From: Chryseobacterium camelliae
GTDB taxonomy: Bacteria > Bacteroidota > Bacteroidia > Flavobacteriales > Weeksellaceae
Length of the DNA: 64,000 bases
Direction: 5' to 3'
Assembly: GCF_027920545.1 (NCBI RefSeq)
Contig: NZ_CP115859.1
Span: 2,945,001-3,009,000 of the forward strand
Shown in pieces: positions 43,040 to 51,611 of the stretch. The notes beneath the pieces were generated by a model that was given only the letters and a program-made list of their open reading frames with translations, made no database searches and was not told where the DNA came from. A program made the translations under genes and the position numbers. Position 1 is the stretch's first letter, and each line of letters begins with the position of its first letter.

Positions 43040-45210
43040 TTTATTATTATATCTAAGGGTTCTAAACCATATTCCTCAACTCTAATTTCATTTATGTAAT
43101 CCAATGAACTTTGTAATTCAGCTTTTGTCCATCTATCTCTATTCTCATAAACTTGTTCCCAAACATAATTTTCTTTATCCAATTTACTTAAACCATGATA
43201 AGCTTCTCCAAATTGTTCGAAATGTTTAACATGAGCCATCTCATGAAAAATGACAAGTTCAGAAGCTCCCTCCCTTAATACAAATTGCCTATTAACTGCA
43301 TCAAATCCTCCAACATAATCATACTTTTCCATTATCTTAAACAAATCATCAACATTATCAATAATTCCTACTTCAGGCATTTCAACAGCTTTAAAAAGTT
43401 TTTTAATGCTTACTGTATCACTTTCTAAAATGAGATTTATTCCTTTTTGTTTTAATATATCTCTAAGTTTAATTAATTGTTCAAGAGTTACTAATTTACC
43501 TCCATATTCATCTAATTTAGGAGCTGACATCCAATCTAATTCTCCTTTTTCTAATCCAACTGGCTTATTGCCATCACCAAATATAGCATCAATTTTCTTT
43601 TTAAGCCATTCTGCAACTTTTCCATTCTTTATGGCTTCTATCATTTCAAGAAACTCTTTTTCAAGCCATTTATAGAGGTCTTGTGCTGTGTTTGCAATTT
43701 TCCTTCCTAAATTTTTAGAAAAGTTAAGGGCTTTTACTCCTGCCTGTTCTGCTTTAGCTGTTAATCTGCTGATTTTCGCAGATGCTTGAGCAACTAATGA
43801 ACTTCCACCTGTAAAGTAAGCAATAACAGCATCTAAAATCAATTCAAAGGCAACTCCTCCAATAAAGTAAGCCCAAAAATACTCATTATAATTAGTAATT
43901 TTTTTAGCCAAACCTGAGATAAAAGCAGAAAGATCTTTCCAAATTTTATCATCAATAAAAAGTTTTTTAATCCCATTAAGAAATTCTTTTGCATTTTTAT
44001 CAAATAAATCTACAAAATCCTCTATAAATTCCAGTTTCTCCTGATGTTTTGCCAATTCCAGAGCACTCGTTTTCTCGAATTCAAAGATAGGGATATTGTC
44101 TACTATCATTGCTAAAAGCATGATAATCAATTGAACTAAAGAGATAAGCCCGTTGAGTATTCCACAAAGAAAAGCATTGATTTTTGCAATTTCTTGGTTT
44201 AATTTTTCAGTAATTAAACTTCCTATATCTGAAACAATATTCTGGACTTCTTTAAATAATACTTTTAGCTGATTGTAAATATTCTTTATACTATCAGGCA
44301 TATTGTCTTCTATAAAGTTCTTTACAAGGAATGTAACAGCAAATAAAATGTCATCAGCAATCGTAGGGGTTGCTGCAACGATGTTGAAAACAGCAGCAGT
44401 TGAGATTTCATCAAACGAGGCAACAAACTCTGAAAGTTTTTTTAATCCTGTTTCTGCAATCCCTTGTTGATTGTCAGACATATTTTTATACTCATTGCAG
44501 GGGAATGGTACAGGAATAATAGGTTTGTACTTTACTTCTTGTTTTGGAAAGCCACTTGCACCAATTTTATTTTGGAAGTTATTATACATAGGTTCTACAT
44601 AAAATTTGATATAATCATAATTTTCCTCTGTAAACTTCCACTTTTCAGTGGCTTCAATACCACCTCTTAACCAATCTGCTAATTGATTATTTAATGAAGA
44701 TACTTTTTTAAAAGCTTCGTTGATTTTACTTTTTTCAAGTATTTCTAAATAAATAGCACCTTTCAATAGTGTATCATCAATTCCGTAATCTTTGGCAATT
44801 AGTTTAATGAGACCATTAAAATCTGAGACACTCCCATCTACTGTATTGCCATCATAATTAATGGTTTTTCCTTTACTATTATAGTCCTTTATTAATCTTT
44901 GCCTTGCATAATCTCCCATTTTCACTCTACAAGCTGTACCAAAAAAATTACTGGTACTTTTGGAAGTCTCCTCGTAATAAATAGTAAAGTAATCTGACTC
45001 TATTTTGTCTTTTTCGTATTTGTCAAAAACTTCAATTCCACTTTTACAAAAAACAGCCTGATGATGAACTACACTGTATTTTTCAGATTTGGGATAGTTA
45101 TCTGTTAACTCTGGAGGAACAACAAAGGTTTCATAAAATACACTGTTTTCTCCTAAAGGACTGTCAATGTTTCTGTTTAAAACATACTCTAATCTCTGTA
45201 TCATAATCAT
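43036..45210 (-). CDS. Polymorphic toxin with C-terminal zincin metallopeptidase domain
   Basis: A 724-residue protein. Residues 1-230 form an unrecognised globular region. Hydrophobic stretches lie at about 345-370 (INAFLCGILNGLISLVQLII) and 445-475 (AYFIGGVAFELILDAVIAYF), and amphipathic helices fill the space between. The C-terminal ~150 residues have ELVIFHEMAHVKHFE with HExxH at 656-660, matching the zincin-like metallopeptidase toxin domains of polymorphic toxins. No signal peptide is present, so delivery could be by T6SS or another contractile system. It has its own promoter box and an overlapping immunity gene, so it is probably separate from the defence operon upstream. A second ATG two codons in is possible. 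Confidence 0.78.
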   Translation of the reverse strand: MIMIQRLEYVLNRNIDSPLGENSVFYETFVVPPELTDNYPKSEKYSVVHHQAVFCKSGIEVFDKYEKDKIESDYFTIYYEETSKSTSNFFGTACRVKMGDYARQRLIKDYNSKGKTINYDGNTVDGSVSDFNGLIKLIAKDYGIDDTLLKGAIYLEILEKSKINEAFKKVSSLNNQLADWLRGGIEATEKWKFTEENYDYIKFYVEPMYNNFQNKIGASGFPKQEVKYKPIIPVPFPCNEYKNMSDNQQGIAETGLKKLSEFVASFDEISTAAVFNIVAATPTIADDILFAVTFLVKNFIEDNMPDSIKNIYNQLKVLFKEVQNIVSDIGSLITEKLNQEIAKINAFLCGILNGLISLVQLIIMLLAMIVDNIPIFEFEKTSALELAKHQEKLEFIEDFVDLFDKNAKEFLNGIKKLFIDDKIWKDLSAFISGLAKKITNYNEYFWAYFIGGVAFELILDAVIAYFTGGSSLVAQASAKISRLTAKAEQAGVKALNFSKNLGRKIANTAQDLYKWLEKEFLEMIEAIKNGKVAEWLKKKIDAIFGDGNKPVGLEKGELDWMSAPKLDEYGGKLVTLEQLIKLRDILKQKGINLILESDTVSIKKLFKAVEMPEVGIIDNVDDLFKIMEKYDYVGGFDAVNRQFVLREGASELVIFHEMAHVKHFEQFGEAYHGLSKLDKENYVWEQVYENRDRWTKAELQSSLDYINEIRVEEYGLEPLDIIIK

Positions 45211-45227
45211 TTGGATTTATTGTGAGC

Positions 45228-45235
45228 CAAATGTA
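45228..45235 (-). promoter_or_regulatory. -7 promoter box for the toxin gene
   Basis: TACATTTG on the minus strand matches TAnnTTTG exactly. A TTTTG lies 14 bp upstream, slightly close for a -33 element. A GACAA-AAC-TTGTC dyad (45246-45258) overlaps that upstream part and may be an operator. Confidence 0.5.
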
Positions 45236-45289
45236 GATACGGGTAGCGACAAAACTTGTCACATTAAATTTTATTAGTTCTGAATTTTT

Positions 45290-47887
45290 TTATCTTGATA
45301 AATTAGAAAACAAAAGTAATTTTATTGGTTCATATGTAAATTCATAGTCAATAAATTCGTTATTAGGTAAAGTTTTTTGGGAGAAATCTAAAAATTCATT
45401 TTTAAAAACAGTTGTTTCATTATCAAAATTATCTTTTACAAACTCCAAAAATTCATTATAGTTATCAAATATTTTTAGTGCAAAATCGTGTATTCTAACT
45501 TTTTTTCTAATATATTTTTCATCTGACCACCCTCTTTCTTTTTCTACTATATCAATTAAAAATTTATCAGGAAATCGTTTTATAGCAAATTTAAACAGCT
45601 CTTTGATTTCAGGAAGAATAACTTCTACATTATGCCACATATTACTTTGGTTTTCGTCTTGTTGATGTTCTTTAAATACACTTCTCCAAAAAGCATCAAA
45701 CAGCATATTATTCTCGTAATTAAATATTTTAACTGTCTCACCAAAAGTGTAGATAAGATATTCTTTTAAATCATCTTTAGATAAAATATCAAAATTAGCA
45801 GGGTCATAAATTCTTGTAAAAATATACTTGCAAAATCTCATTTCAAAAGTATAAGGAAATTCCGCACTATATAATAGATTCTTAATAAAATCTTTGAAAT
45901 CCTGTTTTTTGTTTTCGTAAAACTTTTGGCAAATAGCAGTAGTATGATTGAATAAACAAGAAAATATATAATCGTAGTCTATATGAAAGTATTTCAAATC
46001 TTCTTTTTCAGAGGTCATGTTTTCAAGTAAGAACAACAATTTAATATAGTTTTCATATTCTGCTCTATTATTAAAATCTAAAGAATCAGTATGATATAAA
46101 CGAGCTAATATCCCAAATAATTTACCATCTTCCTCCCATTTTTTTATATTTATAACTATGTTTTCCCAAGATGATTTTATAACCTGTCTATATTCTTTAT
46201 CTGGTATTTCTGATTCCCCTAATTCATCTCTGAAATATTTAAAGTAATTATTATTAAATCCAAATGATAAAGGTTTCTGAGGAGACTCTAAAAACAAAAC
46301 AGTAAATAATGAACGAATATCATCCAATTGTTCTTGACTATATATATTTGAGCTTTTTAAATCTTTAAATAAGATAGATTCCTTAAAATCTTGGGTTGTA
46401 CTTTTATCATCTACTCTCAAACCTATCTGTCTGATTCCACCTCCATATCTCACATTTCTTTCTGATGAACCAATGTATTTATTTTTATTTGCAAATATCT
46501 GAAAGTAAACCTCATAATAAGAAAATTTAATTAATTTTATTATCAAAAAATCACCAACGTCAATTTCTCTTTTTATTAAATTAATACTTATTGAGAAATC
46601 ATTCAAAAATCTTTTGGCATCCCTTAAAGTCTTAATTGAGTTAAAAATATTTCCCACAAAATGTTTTGAAAACATCTCGTATGTGTCAAAAACATTTTCT
46701 AGTTCATTCTTTTCTTCGTCAAAATGTTTCTTTAGATTCTCTTTCAGATAAGAAGCAATTTGATTCTTTGTTACAGGAAGTAAATGAAACTCACTTAAAA
46801 ATATTTTTTCACAATAGCTTTCTGGCTTTGGAATATTATTTTTTTCTAATGCTCTAATTATATATTCCTTATCGTAACCTACTACATAGTTAAATGTTTT
46901 AAATGAAGCAGTATTTCTTATAAGCTTTAATACTTCAAAAACTTCATTAGGTTGTAATCTGTCTAAATCATCAAAGAAAATAATAATTTTTTTATTAAGT
47001 TTTTCTAATAAATCATCAACATTCTTAAAATTCTCAGAAACACTTTGGTCAGAAATTACATTGAGAGAATTTAAAATAATTTCGGTAGTTGAATTCTTAT
47101 ATATTGACAATACTGATTTACCATATTTTTTTATCTCTCTCGCAATATCTATACTGTATGGTTTTATTTCTTTTTCTATTGTATTAAAAAAATCATTAAT
47201 GATAGAGCTTAAGCTAATATTTAACCAACTCTTAAAATGTACTATAATAAACTTTTCATCATTGATAAAAGATTCTTCCATAAAGCTCATGAAAGTTGTT
47301 TTTCCTTCTCCCCATCTACCAACAATACCTATTGCCACAGAATTATTAGAGTGATTTCCTTTAATAAATCTGACAGCCTTTACTGCTACCTCTTTTCTTC
47401 TTAATATATCTTGGGAAGAATTAAGTAGAGGGTTGTCATTAAAAATTGTTATATCATTATCTTCGTTAATCTCCTTTCTTTTATTTTTAAAAAGACTTTT
47501 GACTAAAATCGGACAAATTAAAGAAACAAATAAAATATCTGAATACTTAATTTCAGAAAATAATTTCAGAGGAAGTAGTTTATCATTAAAAACAATTCTA
47601 CAATAAAAATAAAAAAGCAATACTAAAACAATATGTGTAATTGTTACATTTTTTATATAAAATCCTCTATTAATTTTATTTGTAGCCAATAAAATAGAAA
47701 ATATTACTATAAATAAAAATATTAAATCATTTGTTAAGGAGGTTGTAAATTTTGAAAGAAAAGTATCTATGAAAGCTTTTTTATATATAGGAACTATGAT
47801 GTTTTCTAATGAAAAATATATTCCCAGAAGTATTAAAATTAATTTGAAATTAGAAATAAATTCCAGTATCCTATCTAAAAATTTCAT
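45290..47887 (-). CDS. Membrane-anchored KAP-family P-loop NTPase in the CBASS operon
   Basis: An 865-residue protein. At least four TM helices lie in the first 130 residues (about 13-35, 54-70, 82-100, 115-133). The KAP NTPase domain follows with Walker A GRWGEGKTT at 190-198 and Walker B IIIFFDDLDRL around 301-311, then the EVLKLIRNTASFK segment and an EKIF-type region typical of KAP. The C-terminal 400 residues are helical and unrecognised. KAP NTPases with membrane insertions recur in phage-defence loci. The gene starts 17 bp after the four-TM effector gene, so it is probably co-transcribed. Its role (second effector, regulator, or an independent system) is not known. Confidence 0.8.
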   Translation of the reverse strand: MKFLDRILEFISNFKLILILLGIYFSLENIIVPIYKKAFIDTFLSKFTTSLTNDLIFLFIVIFSILLATNKINRGFYIKNVTITHIVLVLLFYFYCRIVFNDKLLPLKLFSEIKYSDILFVSLICPILVKSLFKNKRKEINEDNDITIFNDNPLLNSSQDILRRKEVAVKAVRFIKGNHSNNSVAIGIVGRWGEGKTTFMSFMEESFINDEKFIIVHFKSWLNISLSSIINDFFNTIEKEIKPYSIDIAREIKKYGKSVLSIYKNSTTEIILNSLNVISDQSVSENFKNVDDLLEKLNKKIIIFFDDLDRLQPNEVFEVLKLIRNTASFKTFNYVVGYDKEYIIRALEKNNIPKPESYCEKIFLSEFHLLPVTKNQIASYLKENLKKHFDEEKNELENVFDTYEMFSKHFVGNIFNSIKTLRDAKRFLNDFSISINLIKREIDVGDFLIIKLIKFSYYEVYFQIFANKNKYIGSSERNVRYGGGIRQIGLRVDDKSTTQDFKESILFKDLKSSNIYSQEQLDDIRSLFTVLFLESPQKPLSFGFNNNYFKYFRDELGESEIPDKEYRQVIKSSWENIVINIKKWEEDGKLFGILARLYHTDSLDFNNRAEYENYIKLLFLLENMTSEKEDLKYFHIDYDYIFSCLFNHTTAICQKFYENKKQDFKDFIKNLLYSAEFPYTFEMRFCKYIFTRIYDPANFDILSKDDLKEYLIYTFGETVKIFNYENNMLFDAFWRSVFKEHQQDENQSNMWHNVEVILPEIKELFKFAIKRFPDKFLIDIVEKERGWSDEKYIRKKVRIHDFALKIFDNYNEFLEFVKDNFDNETTVFKNEFLDFSQKTLPNNEFIDYEFTYEPIKLLLFSNLSR

Positions 47888-47904
47888 CTAAAATAATTTT
47901 AATT

Positions 47905-48651
47905 TTATTCAATAGTATAGCGTTTTTTTAAGTCAATCCAATCTTGAGATAATTTATCGTTAAGTTTATTAAAAATCTTAGAATCTAGTTGCATATTGTA
48001 GGAAGATATTAATTTCTCATAAGAAATTATATTATTAATTATTAATGGGTCTCTCTCTTCCATTTTTATAGTAGTAAAAATTTTTTTATAAAAGTCCAGA
48101 ATAATATCCAATCTTGAGTTAAAAAGATAAAGTCTTACAAAATCCTTAATAACGTATAATGGTAGTAATAATTGAAATATTATGGTTAATTTTTCTTTTT
48201 CAACAAAGAAGATTGAAACTAAATAAATTAATATAACAACAATAAAAATTGGCAATTGGTTATCAATCATTTTTTTTGCAACATTTTTCGAAAAAAATGC
48301 ATTTTCATATCCGTTAACACCTAATTTATAGATACTTTTATCAATCTCATCATTTGTATAATAATGTTGAGAGTTATCATCAGAAATTTTAGAATTCAAG
48401 CTATTATCTATATAATCATCTAAGCGGCATTGTTCGGCTTTGATAAAAAGGTTACTAAAAAATATTTCTAAGATAAAATATATCACAGATATAATACAAA
48501 TAGTCTTATCAACCAAAATCTTAATATCGTCAGACAATTTAATTACAGTTGCTAAGGAAGCTATAGAGCCTAAAATCATTAACCAAAATTGAATTTTTGT
48601 AATTAAGCTCGTTCTTCTGTAGTGGGCTTCGTGGGGAACTTTTTTATTCAT
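47905..48651 (-). CDS. Four-TM (S-4TM/SLATT-like) predicted pore-forming CBASS effector
   Basis: A 248-residue membrane protein with two pairs of TM helices: residues ~19-41 and ~46-70, then after a ~60-residue cytoplasmic loop ~133-150 and ~155-175. A basic N terminus (HYRRTSLITKIQFW) and the loop sequence GYENAFFSKNVAKKM resemble the S-4TM/SLATT effectors found with CD-NTases. In that class, a cyclic nucleotide signal is thought to open or assemble the protein in the membrane and kill or arrest the infected cell. It overlaps the E2 gene by 8 bp. The assignment rests on topology plus context, not on a clear family match. Confidence 0.75.
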   Translation of the reverse strand: MNKKVPHEAHYRRTSLITKIQFWLMILGSIASLATVIKLSDDIKILVDKTICIISVIYFILEIFFSNLFIKAEQCRLDDYIDNSLNSKISDDNSQHYYTNDEIDKSIYKLGVNGYENAFFSKNVAKKMIDNQLPIFIVVILIYLVSIFFVEKEKLTIIFQLLLPLYVIKDFVRLYLFNSRLDIILDFYKKIFTTIKMEERDPLIINNIISYEKLISSYNMQLDSKIFNKLNDKLSQDWIDLKKRYTIE

Positions 48652-49069
48652 AATCTAATTTTTCGAAATCTTCGTGTGCTTCTGGTCCATACCATATACC
48701 TGTTTCTAACCATACTTCATAAAAATAAAGCCACCCAGCAGTCCATTCAAGAATTTCTCTTGCAATAAGCTTTTCTTTTGACCAGTTGAAGTTTTTTGGA
48801 TGGTATAAACAGAGCTTATTATCTGCATTCCTGTAAACATGAGGAGGATTCTCAACTAATTGAGGATTTATTACCTTTACGATTGGAGGAAGACTTCCCC
48901 TATAAGTAATGGAAATAGTATATATTGGAAATTCGGGTTTTACTTGTAAAGTGCCTTCAAAAATAATAATATTGCCTCTGTTTTTATGCTTAAACTGAGG
49001 GTATTTTTGTTTCATTGCTCTAATTTGTACATCTGAATTGTACTTTTGCTTTTTAAAGTACATCTCCAA
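48644..49069 (-). CDS. Stand-alone E2-like protein of a type II CBASS
   Basis: A 141-residue protein with a ubiquitin-conjugating E2-like fold pattern: strands RGNIIIFEGTLQV and YTISITYRGSLPPIVKVI, a PP-containing turn (VENPPHVY), and a candidate catalytic cysteine in DNKLCLYHP (Cys87), then a tryptophan-rich C-terminal helix (WTAGWLYFYEVWLETGIWYG). No E1 or JAB domain is present in the operon, which fits the short type II (E2-only) CBASS class. In that class the E2 is reported to act on the CD-NTase and raise its activity. It overlaps the CD-NTase gene by 17 bp and the effector by 8 bp. An ATG two codons downstream is also possible. Confidence 0.82.
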   Translation of the reverse strand: MEMYFKKQKYNSDVQIRAMKQKYPQFKHKNRGNIIIFEGTLQVKPEFPIYTISITYRGSLPPIVKVINPQLVENPPHVYRNADNKLCLYHPKNFNWSKEKLIAREILEWTAGWLYFYEVWLETGIWYGPEAHEDFEKLDYE

Positions 49070-50021
49070 AATATCCTTTTGATGCTGAAATAGATGCTGC
49101 TCCTGAAGTAGTAGATAGTAATCCTGAACTTGCTATTTTTAAGTTGCCTTCACTTAAAGATTTGGAAAATACCTTAGCTTCTTCTTCATCAACAATTGGA
49201 AATTCTTTTGCGAAAACTTCTTTCCAGATTCTTTTAGCATCTGCTTCCTTACTATTTTCTAAAAAATCAAATGCCTCATTTAGCTTATCTTTTGTTTTAT
49301 TTAGTTTCTTTACAAACTTTTCGTATTCTTGATATGACTTAAATTTACTATCCTCGAGATGATGATAAGCCTCATTAAACCATTTTCTTAGTGACTTTTC
49401 ATAATTTTCGAATGTTGTAAAGTTAAAAACCTTAATTGCAACTTCTTCTATATGGTATGATGGTAATATTTTATCATTTAAACGATTCCAGTATTTAATA
49501 ACCTTAATAATATTTTTCAATTTATAATTATATTCTTTTTGAGCATCATTTAAACTGTCTGTTAAAGTTTTGGGATAAGATAATGTCCATGATAATAAGT
49601 CATAATCTGGTATTCGATAACCTGTTCCGAATTCAAAAGCGGGCAGAATATCAAAGGATTTATTGCTTAGTTCAACAGTAACACAAGGTCTATCTTGTTT
49701 CACTTTTCCTTTGTAATCGTGCTGCTTATCAAGATAATTTTTGATTTTTGATAGAACAGACTGCGGTTTTGGTAAATCTCCATTATCATCAACCCAGTCA
49801 TCCTCGTTTAAAACAGCAAAAATATCAATATCATGCAATGGTCTGATAATGGTATCTCTTTCGTATGAGCCATTTAAAAAGGATTCTTTTAAATACAAAG
49901 CATCATCCTTATCAAGTGTAGATGTAATGTTATTTACTGATGAAGAAATATTTTCTTCTTGTCTGTCAGTAACCGTAATATTCTCAATTAATGTTTGAAT
50001 AGATTGTAAAAGTGTTGCCAT
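49053..50021 (-). CDS. CD-NTase (cGAS/DncV-like nucleotidyltransferase), CBASS sensor
   Basis: A 322-residue nucleotidyltransferase. The active site is intact: GSYERDT at residues 51-57 with the paired aspartates in HDIDIFA (Asp64, Asp66) and the third acid in SFDILPAF (Asp124). The C-terminal half is helical (KVIKYWNRLNDKILPSYHIE) as in OAS-like enzymes. It should make a cyclic di- or trinucleotide upon phage infection; base specificity cannot be read here. The C-terminal tail, GYFGDVL, is glycine-containing and exposed and could be the site acted on by the E2-like protein, as in related type II systems. It is the first gene of the operon. Confidence 0.92.
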   Translation of the reverse strand: MATLLQSIQTLIENITVTDRQEENISSSVNNITSTLDKDDALYLKESFLNGSYERDTIIRPLHDIDIFAVLNEDDWVDDNGDLPKPQSVLSKIKNYLDKQHDYKGKVKQDRPCVTVELSNKSFDILPAFEFGTGYRIPDYDLLSWTLSYPKTLTDSLNDAQKEYNYKLKNIIKVIKYWNRLNDKILPSYHIEEVAIKVFNFTTFENYEKSLRKWFNEAYHHLEDSKFKSYQEYEKFVKKLNKTKDKLNEAFDFLENSKEADAKRIWKEVFAKEFPIVDEEEAKVFSKSLSEGNLKIASSGLLSTTSGAASISASKGYFGDVL

Positions 50022-50054
50022 ATTTTATAATTTATATAATATTGATAGTCAATT

Positions 50055-50081
50055 ATTATACCTGTCACAATAAAGTGACAA
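50055..50081 (-). promoter_or_regulatory. CBASS promoter with palindromic operator
   Basis: On the minus strand TTGTCA (50076-50081) and TATAAT (50055-50060), spaced 15 bp, resemble a sigma-70-like promoter. A perfect palindrome TGTCAC-AATAAA-GTGACA (50063-50080) occupies most of the space between. A repressor bound there would block transcription. No regulator gene is adjacent. Confidence 0.5.
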
Positions 50082-50429
50082 AAAGGCAGGAAATTATTCT
50101 TTTCTTTTAAATTTCAACTGACAGAACCTATTTTTGATATTTCTTTTTGTTAAAGTGTTATATGTAATTCAGCTACTTATACTAATAACATGCCCCTCCC
50201 GTTGTTTAGATTTTGGTGATACCCCTCTTTTTGAAAATCAGGTTTTTCTGTGACTTGTAGGTAGAAAACCAATTTTAAAATTTCCGAAATTTTTTGTAAA
50301 AAAGTATAATGTTGATGAAATTTTGTTAAAAGGGTAGGAGAGTTTAAATTTTTATTAAGATAATTTTAGATTCTTTTTACTACTATTTACTAAAATACCT
50401 GACCCTAGACCTGACCTGAGAAAAAATAG
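50082..50429. other. Non-coding AT-rich gap between the CBASS promoter and the tRNA terminator
   Basis: About 350 bp without open frames or recognisable elements. Confidence 0.5.
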
Positions 50430-50459
50430 AAAAGCCTCTACATTGCTGCAAAGGCTTTA
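50430..50459 (-). terminator. Terminator of the tRNA operon
   Basis: On the minus strand AAAGCCT and AGGCTTT form a 7-bp stem with a 14-nt loop, followed by a T-rich run. Confidence 0.7.
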
Positions 50460-50470
50460 TTTTTAGGTAG

Positions 50471-50544
50471 TGAGCGCGAAAGGATTCGAACCTTTGACCG
50501 TCTGCTTAGAAGGCAGATGCTCTATCCAGCTGAGCTACGCACCC
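50471..50544 (-). tRNA. tRNA-Arg (anticodon TCT)
   Basis: 74 nt read on the minus strand, starting GGGTGCG and ending with the discriminator A. The acceptor stem pairs over 7 bp (with G-U pairs), the D-arm is AGCTCAGCTGGATAGAGC, the anticodon loop TTCTAA, the T-arm GGTTCGAATCC. Confidence 0.95.
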
Positions 50545-50575
50545 ATTAAATAATTTTGATAAATTATTAAAACTG

Positions 50576-50650
50576 TCGGGGCGGCAGGATTCGAACCTGC
50601 GACCTCCTGGTCCCAAACCAGGCGCGATGACCGGACTACGCTACGCCCCG
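50576..50650 (-). tRNA. tRNA-Pro (anticodon TGG)
   Basis: 75 nt on the minus strand: acceptor CGGGGCG pairing with CGCCCCG, anticodon stem-loop CCTGGTTTGGGACCAGG, T-arm GGTTCGAATCC. It is 31 bp upstream of tRNA-Arg, in the same transcript. Confidence 0.96.
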
Positions 50651-50806
50651 ATTGAGGTCATCTTTTAACAAGAATTACCTTGTTTTTTGTGGGTGCAAAT
50701 ATAGAATGTTTTTTTGAATTATAAAAATAAATTTGCAATAATTTTCTATTAATATTTTAGAGATTCTTTTTTATTAGCTTTACATGATTAATAACCATTG
50801 CCTTAT

Positions 50807-51195
50807 ATGAAAAATAAAATTTTACTTTTACTCTTTTTGTTACTGATGATTTCCTTTATTTCTAATTTTTATATTGAACAGCAACTTTATAAATCCTTTT
50901 CAAAAATTATATAGAAAACATCACGCATATAAAGCATCGGTCCAATGAAAATTTCTCGAAAAACAAGATTGAAAATATTGGTGAAAATTTACAGCAGGAA
51001 TTAATAAAAATGAATTTTGATCGATGTGAACTGAGTGTAAGGAAAGATTACCTTTTCTTTTTCCAGAATAAAATTATTGATATTAAAAACAATAAGAAGT
51101 GTTTACGGACTCATACAAAGTATTTGCTCTTTAGATCAATATTTAAAATTGAAGGATATAAAAGTATTGAAATGAATAGTTCTGAAAACCCTTAA
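50807..51195 (+). pseudogene. Frameshifted small membrane-anchored protein
   Basis: The first frame gives MKNKILLLLFLLLMISFISN and ends at a TAG at 50912. Reading on in the next frame from about 50911 gives a continuous sequence (IENITHIKHRSNENFSK through to EMNSSENP, TAA at 51193). One base change in the AAAAATTATATA stretch would join them into about 128 residues with an N-terminal membrane anchor. It may be a real frameshift or an assembly error. Family unknown. Confidence 0.55.
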
Positions 51196-51201
51196 AAACA
51201 A

Positions 51202-51235
51202 AAAACCTCACAATAAAAATTGTGAGGTTTTTTGT
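51202..51235 (+). terminator. Terminator after the frameshifted gene
   Basis: AACCTCACAAT and ATTGTGAGGTT pair perfectly over 11 bp, with T6 following. Confidence 0.88.
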
Positions 51236-51494
51236 GAACTTGACAGGATTATCTTCGAACTCTTTGGTTGCTGATCTTAATTGGGTTTTGCGTGTATTTT
51301 GTTGATATTCAGTATTTTATTGATAGTTGTTGTGGAGTTATGAAAAATGAATTGCCGATTATTTTCTCAAATGCATTTGCAGTCCTAGTGAATATTTATC
51401 TTTTTATTTGCTATTTTTTATATAGGAATAATTCTGACTAATTTTAGAAGTAGGACCTACTGTAACTAATGTCCAGAAAATGATTTATTAAAAT

Positions 51495-51521
51495 AAAAAG
51501 GAGGGGATTTAAATTCCCCTC
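51495..51521 (-). terminator. Terminator for the leader-peptide gene
   Basis: GAGGGGA and TCCCCTC form a 7-bp stem with a 7-nt loop; on the minus strand it is followed by CTTTTTATTTT. Confidence 0.7.
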
Positions 51522-51611
51522 TTTGAATTTAATAGAATGTGATTCAATGCTTCTTTACTGATATTGACAATATCTCAGAAATATGTGCGTAAAAAACGAT
51601 TTCTGATTTTT

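Larger units (their letters stand above)
51196..51611. other. Non-coding region with two terminators
   Basis: No gene is seen. It contains the terminator of the small frameshifted gene and the minus-strand terminator of the leader-peptide gene. Confidence 0.5.

Noticed and set aside
42743..45210. Toxin/immunity pair as part of the CBASS operon
   Set aside because: An own TACATTTG promoter box and an 79-bp gap separate it, and a toxin with its own immunity gene does not fit a CBASS effector.
45290..50021. Long type II CBASS with E1-E2 and JAB proteins
   Set aside because: No E1 adenylation domain or JAB protease is encoded in the operon; only the E2-like protein is present.
50471..50650. Integrase attachment site at the tRNA genes
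   Set aside because: No integrase gene and no second copy of a tRNA 3' end could be found by eye in this window.
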